Source of the DNA: Curtobacterium luteum
Lineage (GTDB): Bacteria > Actinomycetota > Actinomycetes > Actinomycetales > Microbacteriaceae
Assembly: GCF_014646995.1 (NCBI RefSeq)
Contig: NZ_BMOI01000012.1
Span: forward strand, 1-64,000
Direction of reading: 5' to 3'
DNA length: 64,000 bases
Shown here: piece after piece, positions 1 through 9,238 of the stretch
How positions within the stretch are numbered: the first letter of the stretch is position 1
Layout of the letters: each line of letters begins with the position of its first letter
Program-made: the position numbers and the translations under genes
The notes under the pieces: model-generated
Database searches by the model: none
Told to the model about the DNA's origin: nothing
The model's input: only the letters and a program-made list of their open reading frames with translations

Positions 1-208
1 CGAACGCGCCGTCGGGCCGCAGCGCCGCGTCCACGACGGTCTGCGGGTCCGCCACCAACGGCGCGGACCCCACCGCCCGCAAGACCGACTCCGTCCCGAT
101 CCAGGCAGCCACGAGGACGAGCACCACGAGCGCGACCGACACCGCCGTGGAGCGGGAGGGGTGCACGCTGCGGCGGCGGATGCGTCGTTCGACGGAACCG
201 TTGCTCAT
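1..208 (-). CDS. DUF6286-like membrane protein of the Asp23 operon (partial)
   Basis: Start ATG lies at 206-208 and the gene runs off the left edge, so only about 69 N-terminal residues are visible. They begin MSNGSVERRIRRRS, a basic cytoplasmic stretch, followed by one hydrophobic segment (STAVSVALVVLVLVAAWIG) and then an outside region. This layout, directly after Asp23-like and DUF2273-like genes, matches the DUF6286-type membrane protein that closes such operons in Actinobacteria. It starts 9 nt after the stop of the preceding gene, so it is probably co-transcribed. A GGAGG-like stretch precedes the ATG. The exact family cannot be confirmed from the visible part. Confidence 0.6.
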   Translation of the reverse strand, partial: MSNGSVERRIRRRSVHPSRSTAVSVALVVLVLVAAWIGTESVLRAVGSAPLVADPQTVVDAALRPDGAF

Positions 209-217
209 GGTGGCCTC

Positions 218-532
218 CTAACGGACGCGGCCGTCGTGCTCGCGCACGATGCCGGTGAGTTCGACGTGGGTGGGACCGACGCGCCGGCCGGTGAGGGCGG
301 CCACGCGGTCCCGGATGTCGCCGGCGGCGTGGCCGGCGGCGGTGATGAGGTCGTCCTGCGCGCGGACGGGGCTCTCGACGTCGAGCGTCAGGGCTCCGGA
401 AGCGTCGCCGAGTCCGACCCGGACCCGCTTGGCGGGGGCGCCGAGCCGTTCGGCTGCGACGGCCCGCGCGAGCGAGGTGAGAGCCCGGGCGGTGACCTCG
501 ACGCGGCCGGGCACGCCCGGGCCGGCGGTCAC
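218..532 (-). CDS. Asp23/Gls24-like small protein
   Basis: A 104-residue soluble protein. The pattern of a helix rich in Ala/Arg (residues 10-35), a beta-rich middle with LTLDVESPV, and a C-terminal half containing HAAGDIRDRVAALTGRRVG followed by THVELTGIV resembles a short Asp23/Gls24 (alkaline shock) domain. Its ATG overlaps the stop of the upstream DUF2273-like gene in an ATGA, so the two are translationally coupled. In related operons several Asp23 paralogues occur with DUF2273 and DUF6286 membrane proteins and are thought to act at the cell envelope. Precise function is unknown. Confidence 0.6.
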   Translation of the reverse strand: MTAGPGVPGRVEVTARALTSLARAVAAERLGAPAKRVRVGLGDASGALTLDVESPVRAQDDLITAAGHAAGDIRDRVAALTGRRVGPTHVELTGIVREHDGRVR

Positions 533-720
533 CGGGAGCTCCGACGTCCGGTCAGCACGTCGGTCAGGGCACCCCGGTCGATCTTGCCGGAGCTGATCGC
601 GGCCACGAGGGCACCGATCGCGCCGAACACGATCACCAGGACGAAGCCCCAGAAGTCGAACTGGAGTGCCACGACGGCGAGGATGGCGCCGATGAGGGCG
701 CCGACGAGTGTGTTACTCAA
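529..720 (-). CDS. DUF2273-like small membrane protein
   Basis: A 63-residue protein with two closely spaced hydrophobic helices (LVGALIGAILAVVALQ and FWGFVLVIVFGAIGALVAAI) and a short charged tail. This is the typical form of DUF2273 proteins, which act as membrane partners of Asp23. I chose the TTG at 718-720: the longer reading frame upstream is an Arg/Ser-rich out-of-frame reading of the Asp23 gene, and no ATG or GTG lies at the expected position. The TTG overlaps the end of the Asp23 gene (stop at 713-715) by 8 nt, consistent with translational coupling. Confidence 0.65.
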   Translation of the reverse strand: MSNTLVGALIGAILAVVALQFDFWGFVLVIVFGAIGALVAAISSGKIDRGALTDVLTGRRSSR

Positions 721-1162
721 CGCGGGACTCCTGCTTCTCGTCGGCCTCGTCGTCGTCGCCCGGGATGTAGACGTCCTGGACGGTGACGTTGACCTCGGCG
801 ACCTCCATGCCGACGATCTGCTCGAGGGCGCGCGCGACACCGGTGCGGACGCCGTCGGCGACCTGCTGCAGGGCGACCGGGTACTCGGCGACGATCACGA
901 TGTCCGCGGCGACCTGCTTCTCGCCGACCTCGACCTTGACACCCTGGCCGAAGTCCCGCTGCCCGATCGCGTCGCGGATCGCACCGATCGCGCGGGCAGC
1001 GCCCTTGCCGAGCGAGTGCACGCCGTTGACCTCGCGGGCGGCGATGCCGGCGACCTTCGCGACGACGGTGTCGTCGATCGTGGTCTTGCCGGACGGGTTG
1101 CCCGCGGCCGCGGTGCGCGGCGCCGTGGCGGTCGTCGAGGTGGTGGTCGTGGTGTCAGCCAT
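713..1162 (-). CDS. Asp23/Gls24 family envelope stress response protein
   Basis: A 149-residue protein. After a low-complexity Thr/Ala N-terminus (about 25 residues) comes the Asp23 domain: TTIDDTVVAKVAGIAAREV, VHSLGKGAARAIG, then VKVEVGEKQVAADIVIVAEY and a final helix RALEQIVGMEVAEVNVTVQD. The acidic tail (GDDDEADEKQ) is usual for the family. It is the first gene of a four-gene run with the DUF2273-like, second Asp23-like and DUF6286-like genes. A GGAGCAATC stretch just before the ATG could serve as ribosome binding site. The family is linked to envelope stress in Gram-positives; the role here is inferred from family. Confidence 0.85.
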   Translation of the reverse strand: MADTTTTTSTTATAPRTAAAGNPSGKTTIDDTVVAKVAGIAAREVNGVHSLGKGAARAIGAIRDAIGQRDFGQGVKVEVGEKQVAADIVIVAEYPVALQQVADGVRTGVARALEQIVGMEVAEVNVTVQDVYIPGDDDEADEKQESRVE

Positions 1163-1349
1163 GATTGCTCCTTCCGTGTCCCGCCGGGCGTTCCCAGCGG
1201 TTGCTGTTCACGGATGAGACGGGGCACCCCAGACGGTCGTCACGCCGTCCTGAGAGGAATCAGCCGACTCCCAGAGAACGGGTCCGAGCGCCGTGCACGT
1301 TGTACCCCTGTGCGGAGAACGGCTCGCACCGACGCCGGAACCGGCCGCG

Positions 1350-2507
1350 TCAGTGCGTGTCGGCGAGCGCCCCCGTCGCGGCCTTCCGGCGCCGCAGATC
1401 GGCCACGAACTCGGTGGGCGTGGTGCCGTGTTCGGCTCGGAACAGCTGCTGGAGCCGACGTGGTCGGACGCCGGCGGCCTCGGCGATGCTCGCGACCGTG
1501 AGCCTCCCGTCGAGGTGCTGCTCGATGAACGTGACGGCGGCACGGACCCGGGGGTTCGACCGGTCGCGGCGCGTGGTCGCCGGGTCCTCTCCGAACCGCT
1601 CGCGGTAGTCCCGCGCGAAGCGCCCCGGGTTCGTGAAGCCCCAGTGGTTCGCGACCATCCCGACCGACGGGTCGTCGGCCTGCAGCAGCTCGTCGCGGGC
1701 GCGGTCGAGTCGGTGGTCCCGGAGGAAGCGGCGGGGTGTGGTGCCCATGGTCCGCGCGAAGACCTCCTGCAGGCCGCGCTCGCTCAGTCCGCAGGCCGCG
1801 GCGATCCGCGTCACGGACGGGCGTTCCGCGGCGTGCTCCTCGATGAACCGCACGGCGTCCCGCAGCCGGTTCGCGACAGGGACGTCCTCGCCGCGGTTGC
1901 GGATCGGGAACGTGTCGAGGACGACGGTCGCCAGCCGCCGGTTGAGTGCCGTGCGCATCGGACCGGTCACCCGGTCGTCCAAGAGCGAGCCCTGGAGCTC
2001 GCGGATCAGGTGACGCAGGGGCTCGCGTCGGGCGATCGCCTCGTCCTGCTGGTCGAACAGCAGTGGGCCGTCCGGCAGCCGGAAGCCGAGCTGGCGACCG
2101 ACCTCCCGGAGGAACGCGTCCGCGATGTGGATGCCGTGGTAGACGGTGCCGGACGACTCGAACCGGTACGCCTCCGACGCGGACGCGACGTACGGGGTCC
2201 CCGGTCTGACGACACGGGTGCGGTCGGGGAAGTGCATCTCGAGCTCGCCCGCGGTCAACCAGAACACGACGTGGTCCGTCCGGGGCCCGATCACACCGCC
2301 CCGACGCCCCCCGAGCGCCCGCATCGACCGCAGGGTGAGGTCGTCGTCGCCCACCATCGTGTACTCGTACCGGGTGTCGGCCGTCGCGAAGGTGTCGGTC
2401 GCGAACTCGCGGCCCGCGTACTCGGCAGTGAAGATCGTGGCGTAGTCGGTGCCGTCGTCGTGCGTGTACCGCGCTTTCCGGAACCCGTTGGGCGGCGCGG
2501 TGCTCAT
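1350..2507 (-). CDS. AraC-family regulator with an extra C-terminal half-HTH module
   Basis: A 385-residue transcription factor. Residues 1 to about 205 form an AraC-binding-like sensory domain. Residues about 213-316 hold a complete two-helix-turn-helix AraC domain, with first unit SVTRIAAACGLSERGLQEVF and second unit SVGMVANHWGFTNPGRFARD. Uniquely, residues about 317-376 then repeat the first HTH only (LTVASIAEAAGVRPRRLQQL, ending in FVADLRRRKAA), so there are three HTH units rather than two. It starts 9 nt after the stop of the membrane-protein gene on the same strand, so they form an operon. The effector is unknown. Confidence 0.8.
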   Translation of the reverse strand: MSTAPPNGFRKARYTHDDGTDYATIFTAEYAGREFATDTFATADTRYEYTMVGDDDLTLRSMRALGGRRGGVIGPRTDHVVFWLTAGELEMHFPDRTRVVRPGTPYVASASEAYRFESSGTVYHGIHIADAFLREVGRQLGFRLPDGPLLFDQQDEAIARREPLRHLIRELQGSLLDDRVTGPMRTALNRRLATVVLDTFPIRNRGEDVPVANRLRDAVRFIEEHAAERPSVTRIAAACGLSERGLQEVFARTMGTTPRRFLRDHRLDRARDELLQADDPSVGMVANHWGFTNPGRFARDYRERFGEDPATTRRDRSNPRVRAAVTFIEQHLDGRLTVASIAEAAGVRPRRLQQLFRAEHGTTPTEFVADLRRRKAATGALADTH

Positions 2508-2516
2508 GGGGAATGT

Positions 2517-3092
2517 CTACACGACCGGGGTGAAGACCCACGCCGTCGCCCCGGAGGTGACCTCGATCCGGACCCGTCGCACGCCGCTGCCGGCCCTGCG
2601 GTCGAGGATCGCGAGCTCCCATTCGGCGTCGAGGTGCAGGAGGGCACCCGCGACCGCGTCGTCGGGACCGCCGGGACGGACCACGCCGTCCTCGACCAGC
2701 CAGCCGGGCAGCACGTCCTCGGTCGTCCGGAACAGGCGTCCGAACACCGCGTCCTGCGTCGACGGGTCCCGGAGGTCGCCGGTCGTGAAGACCTGGAACT
2801 CGGGACGCCCGGGGCGCGGTCCGCGCGGTGCGATGGCCGGCGTCGAGGTCCACACGAGTGCGCCGGCGAGCCCGGTCAACCCGAGGTGGAGCAGCCCGAT
2901 CACGGCGAGGACGCCGCCCCAGACGATCCCGGAGGCGTCGCCCGGGCACGGGGTGTCGAACCCGTCCTCCCGGCAGGTCGCGTGCAGGTTCGCCGAACCG
3001 ACCCCGACCGCGACGAGCCCGACGACGAGGAGCACCAACGCGAAGACGCCGAGGCCGATGACCCAACGCTGACCGGGGGAGAGACGCTGCAC
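2517..3092 (-). CDS. hypothetical membrane protein
   Basis: A 191-residue protein with a GTG start. Two hydrophobic helices are visible, at about residues 11-31 (VIGLGVFALVLLVVGLVAVG) and 52-75 (GIVWGGVLAVIGLLHLGLTG). Between them lies a short loop with two cysteines (CREDGFDTPC), which could form a disulphide if outside. The C-terminal 110 residues are predicted soluble and mixed alpha/beta. It is followed after 9 nt by the AraC-type regulator. I do not recognise a named family. Confidence 0.6.
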   Translation of the reverse strand: MQRLSPGQRWVIGLGVFALVLLVVGLVAVGVGSANLHATCREDGFDTPCPGDASGIVWGGVLAVIGLLHLGLTGLAGALVWTSTPAIAPRGPRPGRPEFQVFTTGDLRDPSTQDAVFGRLFRTTEDVLPGWLVEDGVVRPGGPDDAVAGALLHLDAEWELAILDRRAGSGVRRVRIEVTSGATAWVFTPVV

Positions 3093-3242
3093 GAGTCGAG
3101 AACCTACCGGACCGCAGCGGGCGCGGGAGCGCGATCCGCGCCTCTCCCCACCGGCACGGCCGGAACGCCGCTGGCGCGTCGCTCCGGAACCGGCGGTGTG
3201 GGCCCAGTCTGGGTGTCGTCAGAACGCAACCAGTGACGTGGA

Positions 3243-3260
3243 ATACCCCAGGGGGGTACC
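3243..3260. promoter_or_regulatory. CsoR-type copper operator
   Basis: ATACCCCAGGGGGGTACC reads as two G/C tracts flanked by TA (TACCCC-A-GGGGGGTA), the layout of known CsoR operators. It sits 24 nt before the csoR start and would cover the promoter, giving copper-relieved autorepression of csoR-copZ-copA. Assignment is from resemblance and position. Confidence 0.75.
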
Positions 3261-3283
3261 CTGTTCACGAAGGCGGAGGCACG

Positions 3284-3586
3284 ATGCACGAGGACACCCA
3301 CGCACACGTCGGCTACATCGGCGACAAGGACGACCTGCTCAAGCGGCTCCGTCGCGCCGAGGGCCAGGTGCGCGGCATCGCGCGCATGGTCGAGGACGAG
3401 ACCTACTGCATCGACGTCCTCACGCAGATCTCCGCGGCGAACCGCGCACTCGAACGGGTCGCGCTCTCCCTGCTCGAGGACCATCTCAAGCACTGCGTCG
3501 CGGAGGCCGTCGCCGAGGGCGGCGACGCCGCCGACCAGAAGGTGCGCGAAGCGAGCGACGCGATCGCCCGCCTCGTCCGCTCCTGA
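3284..3586 (+). CDS. csoR: CsoR-family copper-sensing transcriptional repressor
   Basis: A 100-residue all-helical repressor of the CsoR/RcnR family. The metal ligands of CsoR are visible: Cys in the segment DETYCIDVLTQ, and His and Cys in DHLKHCVAEA, giving the Cys-His-Cys copper site. I chose ATG 3284 (MHEDTHAHVG), preceded by GGAGG at 3275-3279. The longer frame from 3233 would translate the operator itself. Apo-protein should bind the site at 3243-3260 and release on Cu(I). The next genes are a copper chaperone and a copper ATPase, fully consistent with copper homeostasis. Confidence 0.92.
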   Translation: MHEDTHAHVGYIGDKDDLLKRLRRAEGQVRGIARMVEDETYCIDVLTQISAANRALERVALSLLEDHLKHCVAEAVAEGGDAADQKVREASDAIARLVRS

Positions 3587-3617
3587 ACCGACAGCACCAC
3601 CCGATGGAGGAACCAGC

Positions 3618-3836
3618 ATGACCACCGAGACCCTGCTCGTCACCGGCATGACCTGCGAGCACTGCGTGATGAGCGTGACCGAGGAGCTGTCCGAGATCGA
3701 CGCCGTCCAGAGCGTCGCCGTCGACCTCGTGCCCGGCGGCTCGTCCGCCGTGACCGTCACCTCCGACCAGCCCGTGGACGCCGACGTCCTCGACGGCGCG
3801 ATCGCGGAGGCGGGGTACGAGGTCGTGCGGCCGTGA
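3618..3836 (+). CDS. copZ: CopZ-like copper chaperone (HMA domain)
   Basis: A 72-residue single heavy-metal-associated domain with the Cu(I)-binding motif MTCEHC near residues 11-16 in the first loop, and a betaalphabetabetaalphabeta size. It would carry cytoplasmic Cu(I) to CopA or to CsoR. A GGAGG ribosome binding site lies 8 nt before the ATG. The stop overlaps the GTG start of copA in GTGA, so translation of chaperone and pump is coupled. It lies 31 nt after csoR. Confidence 0.92.
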   Translation: MTTETLLVTGMTCEHCVMSVTEELSEIDAVQSVAVDLVPGGSSAVTVTSDQPVDADVLDGAIAEAGYEVVRP

Positions 3837-6076
3837 GCGACGTCGAGCTCGACATCACCGGGATGACCTGCGCCTCGTGCGCGAACCGCATCGAGCGCAA
3901 GCTCGGCAAGCTGCCCGGGGTCACCGCCACCGTGAACTACGCGACCGAGAAGGCGCAGGTGCGGGTGGGGGACGACGCGGACGTCGACGTCGAGCGACTC
4001 ATCGCGACCGTGGAGTCGGCCGGGTACGGGGCGGCCGTGCCGGTGCCGCCGTCGAGCGCCGGGCCTGCGTCGACGGAGGGTGACGAGACCCGTCTGCTCC
4101 GGCAGCGCCTGCTCGTGTCGGCGCTCCTCGCCGTGCCCGTCGTGGTGTTGTCGATGGTGCCGGTCCTGCAGTTCCCGAACTGGCAGTGGGCGGCCCTGGC
4201 CCTCGCTGCGCCCGTCGCGGTGTGGGGTGCGCTGCCGTTCCACCGTGCCGCGTGGGTGAACGCCCGGCACGGCGCCGCGACGATGGACACCCTCGTGAGC
4301 GTCGGGGTCGGCGCGGCCTTCACCTGGTCGCTGTACGCCCTGTTCCTCGGGGACGCCGGCGTGCCCGGCATGCACATGACCTTCTCGTGGTTCGCGACCG
4401 ATCCCGAGGGCACCGAGCTCTACCTCGAGGTCGCGACGGCCGTCACCGTGTTCGTGCTCGCCGGCCGGTACGCGGAGGCCCGCGCCAAGCGTGAGTCGAG
4501 CGCCGCCCTCCGAGCACTGCTCGAACTCGGCGCGAAGGACGCCGCCGTGCTCCGGGACGGCTCCGAGACGCGGGTGCCGGTGGCCTCGCTCGTGGTCGGC
4601 GACGTGGTCGTCGTGCGCCCGGGGGAGCGGATCCCGAGCGACGGCGTCGTGCGCGCCGGGTCCTCGGCGGTCGACCTCAGCATGCTCACGGGCGAGTCCG
4701 TCCCCGTGGAGGTCCGTGCGGGCGACCACGTCACCGGTGCGACCGTGAACGTCGGCGGCCGGCTCGAGGTGACCGTCACCGCGGTCGGCGCCGACACCGA
4801 ACTCGCCCGGATGGGCAGGCTCGTCGAGGAGGCCCAGACCGGCAAGGCCGACGTCCAGCGGCTGGCCGACCGGGTGTCCGGCGTCTTCGTCCCGATCGTC
4901 ATCGGGCTCGCGCTGCTGGCGTTCGTCGGCTGGCTCGTGGTCGGCGGTTCCGTGACGGCCGCGTTCACCGCGGCGGTCGCGACGCTCATCATCGCCTGCC
5001 CGTGCGCCCTCGGGCTCGCGACGCCCACCGCGCTGCTCGTCGGGACCGGCCGGGGGTCGCAGCTCGGCATCCTGATCGGCGGACCCGAGGTGCTCGAACG
5101 CACCCGGACGGTCGACACGATCGTGCTCGACAAGACCGGCACGGTGACCACGGGGACGATGGCCGTGCGGTCCGTCGTACCGGCCGCCGGCGTCGACCCC
5201 GACACGGTCCTCGCCCTCGCCGCAGCGGTCGAGGAGGGCTCCGAGCACCCGGTCGCGCGCGCCGTCGTCGTGGACGCCCGGTCGCGTTCCCTCGTCGTGC
5301 CGACCGCCGAGGGCTTCGCCGCCACTCCAGGGGCCGGTGTCCAGGCCGTGGTGTCCAGCGCGGACGCCCGCGCGGCCGCGGCGGTCGTCGTCGGCCGGTC
5401 GGACTGGCTCCGGGACGCCTGGGCCGTCGACCTGTCGGACGGCCTGCGGACCGCGGTCGAACGAGCCGAGGCCGAGGGCAGCACCGCCGTGGCCGTCGCG
5501 CGCGACGGGCTCGCGGTCGGGATCGTCGTCGTCGGTGACACGGTCAAGGACGAGTCCGCGGCGGCGGTCGGCCGCTTCCGGGCGCTCGGGCTGCGGCCGG
5601 TGCTCCTCACGGGCGACAACGATGGTGCCGCTCGGGTCGTCGCCGATGCGGTCGGGATCGAGGAGGTGCACGCCCGGGCGACACCGGCGTCGAAGCTCGA
5701 GGTCGTCCGTCGGCTCCAGCGGGACGGACACGTCGTGGCGATGGTCGGCGACGGGGTGAACGACGCCGCGGCGCTCGCGGCAGCGGACCTCGGCATCGCG
5801 ATGGGATCCGGCACCGATGCGGCGATCGCGGCGAGTGACATCACCGTGGTGAGCGGGCGGCTGACGGTGGTCGCCGATGCCGTCCGGCTGTCGCGAGCCA
5901 CGCTCCGTACGATCAAGGGCAACCTGTTCTGGGCGTTCGCGTACAACGTGGCCGCGGTGCCGCTCGCGATGGCCGGGCTGCTGAACCCGGTGCTGGCCGG
6001 GGCAACGATGGCGTTCTCGTCGGTGTTCGTGGTGACGAACAGCCTGCGGCTGCGGCGGTTCCGGCCGCTCGACTGA
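3833..6076 (+). CDS. copA: copper-exporting P1B-type ATPase
   Basis: A 747-residue pump with a GTG start inside the copZ stop. It has one N-terminal HMA domain (GMTCASC, about residues 10-16), a set of transmembrane helices from about residue 92, an actuator loop with LTGES, the transmembrane CPC motif at residues 389-391, the phosphorylation motif D433-KTGT, an SEHPVARA nucleotide-binding motif, and the hinge [10 protein letters not shown]. These mark a P1B-1 Cu(I) exporter. The length is usual for a one-HMA CopA. All catalytic motifs are present. It is the last gene of the csoR-copZ-copA operon. Confidence 0.95.
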   Translation: MSDVELDITGMTCASCANRIERKLGKLPGVTATVNYATEKAQVRVGDDADVDVERLIATVESAGYGAAVPVPPSSAGPASTEGDETRLLRQRLLVSALLAVPVVVLSMVPVLQFPNWQWAALALAAPVAVWGALPFHRAAWVNARHGAATMDTLVSVGVGAAFTWSLYALFLGDAGVPGMHMTFSWFATDPEGTELYLEVATAVTVFVLAGRYAEARAKRESSAALRALLELGAKDAAVLRDGSETRVPVASLVVGDVVVVRPGERIPSDGVVRAGSSAVDLSMLTGESVPVEVRAGDHVTGATVNVGGRLEVTVTAVGADTELARMGRLVEEAQTGKADVQRLADRVSGVFVPIVIGLALLAFVGWLVVGGSVTAAFTAAVATLIIACPCALGLATPTALLVGTGRGSQLGILIGGPEVLERTRTVDTIVLDKTGTVTTGTMAVRSVVPAAGVDPDTVLALAAAVEEGSEHPVARAVVVDARSRSLVVPTAEGFAATPGAGVQAVVSSADARAAAAVVVGRSDWLRDAWAVDLSDGLRTAVERAEAEGSTAVAVARDGLAVGIVVVGDTVKDESAAAVGRFRALGLRPVLLTGDNDGAARVVADAVGIEEVHARATPASKLEVVRRLQRDGHVVAMVGDGVNDAAALAAADLGIAMGSGTDAAIAASDITVVSGRLTVVADAVRLSRATLRTIKGNLFWAFAYNVAAVPLAMAGLLNPVLAGATMAFSSVFVVTNSLRLRRFRPLD

Positions 6077-6147
6077 GGGGCAGCCGGCAGCACGGCGGTC
6101 GGCTCCGGTGGGGCGGTGCAGTCGGCAGGACGGTGCAGGATGGGCGC

Positions 6148-7158
6148 ATGCGTCCCCTGCCCGGTGTCCTCGGTGCCGTGGCACCCGTCCACGTCGCTCC
6201 GATGGCCGGTGGCCCGAGCACACCCGGCCTCGTCGCGGCGGCGGCCCGCGCCGGGCACCTCGCCCAGCTCGCGGCGGGGTACCAGGACGTCGAGGGGCTC
6301 GCGGCGCAGGTCCGTGCCGTCCGCGCCGCGGGGACGGAGTCGTTCGGCGTGAACCTCTTCGCGCCGAACCCCGTGCGGATCGCCGACGACGTGTACGAGG
6401 CCTACCGCGCCGAGCTCGAACACGAGGCCGGTCGCCCGCTGCCGCCGAAGCACGAGGACGACGACGCCTGGGCGGACAAGATCGCAGCGCTCCTCGACGA
6501 CCCGGTGCCGTTCGTGTCGTTCACGTTCGGGCTGCCCGACGCCGCCGTGGTCGCGGCCTTGCGCAGCCGCGGCACCGTCACGGTGCAGTCGGTCACGGAC
6601 CCGACCGACGCCCGGGCCGCGGCCGAGCGCGGCATCGACGTCCTGCTCGTGCAGGGGGAGGCGGCCGGCGGCCACTCCGCGGTGCTCGACCCGACGAGCA
6701 CGCCGGCACCGATCCCGCTCGCCGAGCTCGTGCGCCGGGTGGCAGCTGCGACCGACCTGCCGGTCGTCGCCGCCGGCGGGATCGGCAGCGCGGCCGACGT
6801 CCGCGAGCAGCTCGCGGCCGGGGCGTCCGCCGTCTCGGTGGGCACGGCGGTGCTCCGGACGGACGAGGCGGGCACGAACGCCACCCACCGGGCTGCGCTC
6901 GCCGACGCCGCGTTCGACCGGACGGTCCTGACCCGGGCGTTCACCGGGCGTCCGGCGCGGAGCCTCGCGAACGCCTTCACGCGGGCGCACCCGGACGCGC
7001 CGCTCGGCTACCCCGCGCTCCACCACCTGACCCGGCCGCTCCGGACCGATGCCGCCGCGAGCGGCGACGCGCAGCACCTCCACCTGTGGGCGGGTCGTGC
7101 CTGGCGGGCCGCGTCCGCCGGTCCCGTCGCGGACGTCCTGGAGGCGCTGCTCGCTTGA
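6148..7158 (+). CDS. nitronate monooxygenase / 2-nitropropane dioxygenase family protein
   Basis: A 336-residue FMN-dependent TIM-barrel protein. Visible features are the N-terminal [15 protein letters not shown], a central GEAAGGHS, and the phosphate-binding end [20 protein letters not shown]. Members oxidise alkyl nitronates, although many have other or unknown substrates. I chose ATG 6148 rather than GTG 6133, because a CAGGAT box lies 6 nt upstream, like the leaderless starts elsewhere in this window. The gene follows copA by about 70 nt and shows no functional tie to copper. Confidence 0.8.
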   Translation: MRPLPGVLGAVAPVHVAPMAGGPSTPGLVAAAARAGHLAQLAAGYQDVEGLAAQVRAVRAAGTESFGVNLFAPNPVRIADDVYEAYRAELEHEAGRPLPPKHEDDDAWADKIAALLDDPVPFVSFTFGLPDAAVVAALRSRGTVTVQSVTDPTDARAAAERGIDVLLVQGEAAGGHSAVLDPTSTPAPIPLAELVRRVAAATDLPVVAAGGIGSAADVREQLAAGASAVSVGTAVLRTDEAGTNATHRAALADAAFDRTVLTRAFTGRPARSLANAFTRAHPDAPLGYPALHHLTRPLRTDAAASGDAQHLHLWAGRAWRAASAGPVADVLEALLA

Positions 7159-7315
7159 CCGACGCCGGTCCGCCCACCCGAACCGCGCCTCCGTCCACGG
7201 CGAACGCGGACTGTGCGCGGGCCGAGCGCGACGGCACTACGCTCGGACCTGGTCCGCGACGCAACGGCGCGGTGACCCGCGGACCGTGTACCCACGTGAT
7301 CCAGGAGGACCCCTC

Positions 7316-9022
7316 GTGACCGATTCCGCTCCCGTCGACCCCACATCGACCGACGGCTGGAAGAAGCTCGCCGCCATCGCCGACGGCTTCACCCCGGACC
7401 TGCGCGGGTGGTTCGACAGCGACCCCGGTCGTGCAGCGAAGTACACGTTCCAGGCCGCGGACCTCACCGTCGACCTGTCGAAGGGCCTCGTGACCGAGGA
7501 CGTCCTGACGAACCTGCTGCAGGTCGCGCGGGACACCGGCGTCGCCGAGCGCTTCCGGTCGATGCTCGCCGGCGAGCACATCAACGTCACCGAGGACCGC
7601 GCCGTCCTGCACACCGCGCTCCGCCGCCCGGCGGGCATCGAGCCGTCGCTCGTCGTCGACGGGCAGGACGTCGACGCCGACGTGCACGCCACGCTCGACA
7701 AGGTGTACGCGTTCGCCGAGCAGATCCGCTCCGGCGCGTGGACCGGTGTCACCGGCAAGCGCATCGAGACCGTCGTCAACATCGGCATCGGTGGGTCGGA
7801 CCTCGGCCCGGTCATGGTCTACGAAGCCCTCAAGCCGTACGTCCAGCCCGGCCTCGAAGCCCGCTTCGTCTCGAACATCGACCCGGCCGACATCTACGAG
7901 AAGACGGCGGACCTCGACCCCGAGACCACGCTCTTCATCGTGGCGTCGAAGACCTTCGGAACCCTCGAGACCCTGACGAACGCGCGCCTCGCCCGGCAGT
8001 GGCTCTGGGAGCGCCTCGGGCTCGCCGATGGCTCCGACGAGGACAAGACGAGCGCGGTCGCGAAGCACTTCGTCGCCGTCTCGACCGCACTCGACAAGGT
8101 CGCCGCGTTCGGCATCGACCCCGAGAACGCGTTCGGCTTCTGGGACTGGGTGGGCGGCCGCTACTCCGTCGACTCCGCCATCGGCACCGCGGTGGTCGTC
8201 GCGATCGGCAAGGAGCACTGGGAGCAGTTCCTCGCCGGGTTCCACGCCGTCGACGAGCACGTCCGCACGACGCCCCTCGAGCAGAACGTCCCGGTCCTCA
8301 TGGGGGTGCTCAACGTCTGGTACTCGAACTTCCTCGGTGCCCAGAGCCACGCGGTGCTGCCGTACACGCAGTACCTGCACCGCTTCCCGGCGTACCTGCA
8401 GCAGCTCACGATGGAGTCGAACGGCAAGCGCGTCCGCTGGGACGGCAGCCCGGTCACGACGTCCACCGGCGAGGTCTTCTGGGGTGAGCCCGGCACGAAC
8501 GGCCAGCACGCGTTCTACCAGCTCATCCACCAGGGCACGAACCTCGTCCCGGCGGACTTCATCACCATCGCCAACCCGCCGCGTCCGCTGACCGACGAGA
8601 CCGGCGACGGCAAGGGCGTCGCGCCCGGCACCGACGTGCACACGCTGTTCCTCGCGAACTTCTTCGCGCAGACCAAGGCGCTCGCGTTCGGCAAGACCGC
8701 CGACGAGGTCCGTGCCGAGGGCACGACCGACGAGGGCATCGTCGCGGCGCGCACGTTCCCGGGCAACAAGCCGACGGCGTCGATCCTGGCGCCGGAGCTC
8801 ACCCCGAGCGTCCTCGGGCAGCTCATCGCCCTGTACGAGCACATCGTGTTCACCGAGGGCACGATCTGGGGCATCGACTCGTTCGACCAGTGGGGTGTGG
8901 AGCTCGGCAAGCAGCTGGCGCTGCAGGTCACGCCGGCCGTCGAGGGCGACCAGGAGGCGCTCGACGCGCAGGACGCCTCGACCAAGGCGCTCATCGCGAA
9001 GTACCTGGAGCTGCGCGGGTAG
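7316..9022 (+). CDS. pgi: glucose-6-phosphate isomerase
   Basis: A 568-residue enzyme that interconverts glucose 6-phosphate and fructose 6-phosphate in the cytoplasm. Motifs include [17 protein letters not shown], the phosphate-binding [22 protein letters not shown], and a C-terminal region with [12 protein letters not shown] chose GTG 7316 because a strong AGGAGG lies 7 nt upstream at 7303-7308; the open frame extends further upstream without support. A possible -10 box TACGCT lies at 7238-7243. The gene ends just before a 48-bp perfect palindrome. Length and motifs are normal for the family. Confidence 0.96.
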   Translation: MTDSAPVDPTSTDGWKKLAAIADGFTPDLRGWFDSDPGRAAKYTFQAADLTVDLSKGLVTEDVLTNLLQVARDTGVAERFRSMLAGEHINVTEDRAVLHTALRRPAGIEPSLVVDGQDVDADVHATLDKVYAFAEQIRSGAWTGVTGKRIETVVNIGIGGSDLGPVMVYEALKPYVQPGLEARFVSNIDPADIYEKTADLDPETTLFIVASKTFGTLETLTNARLARQWLWERLGLADGSDEDKTSAVAKHFVAVSTALDKVAAFGIDPENAFGFWDWVGGRYSVDSAIGTAVVVAIGKEHWEQFLAGFHAVDEHVRTTPLEQNVPVLMGVLNVWYSNFLGAQSHAVLPYTQYLHRFPAYLQQLTMESNGKRVRWDGSPVTTSTGEVFWGEPGTNGQHAFYQLIHQGTNLVPADFITIANPPRPLTDETGDGKGVAPGTDVHTLFLANFFAQTKALAFGKTADEVRAEGTTDEGIVAARTFPGNKPTASILAPELTPSVLGQLIALYEHIVFTEGTIWGIDSFDQWGVELGKQLALQVTPAVEGDQEALDAQDASTKALIAKYLELRG

Positions 9023-9037
9023 CGCACGCTCCCACCT

Positions 9038-9085
9038 GACGGACGGGAGGCCCGTGGCGGATCCGCCACGGGCCTCCCGTCCGTC
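9038..9085. terminator. 48-bp perfect palindrome, GACGGGAGGC family copy 1
   Basis: GAC followed by GGACGGGAGGCCCGTGGCGG and its exact reverse complement, with no mismatch and no spacer. It sits 15 nt after the pgi stop, between convergent genes, so it could terminate transcription from both sides. There is no U-tract, as is common in high-GC actinobacteria. Confidence 0.75.
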
Positions 9086-9127
9086 CATGCGCGCGGCGCG
9101 CGCGGGCGCAAGCGGGTCGGACCTGGA

Positions 9128-9197
9128 CCGAGACTCGGGGTGAGCGACAGTTCTCTGGGCGCGCGTGCCGAGGAGTGTCGCTGGGCCCGAGTCTCGG
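9128..9197. repeat. two-stage stem-loop, CGAGACTCGG family copy 1
   Basis: Outer arms CCGAGACTCGG (9128-9138) and CCGAGTCTCGG (9187-9197), and inner arms AGCGACA (9143-9149) and TGTCGCT (9176-9182), enclose a loop of about 26 nt. A related hairpin lies at 25326-25391 and a decayed one at 23711-23780. It lies downstream of pgi and past the 3' end of the LysM gene. Confidence 0.6.
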
Positions 9198-9238
9198 GCC
9201 CTGCGATCTGAGCCTCGGGCGCCGTGACGGGCCGCGCG

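Noticed and set aside
1163..1349. Small RNA or tRNA in the gap between the Asp23 and AraC genes
   Set aside because: No cloverleaf, no T-loop sequence and no strong hairpin seen; the gap most likely holds only the Asp23 promoter.
3104..6223. Long minus-strand frame opposite copA
   Set aside because: Low-complexity Arg/His/Asp/Gly translation without motifs, fully antisense to a complete, motif-rich P-type ATPase.
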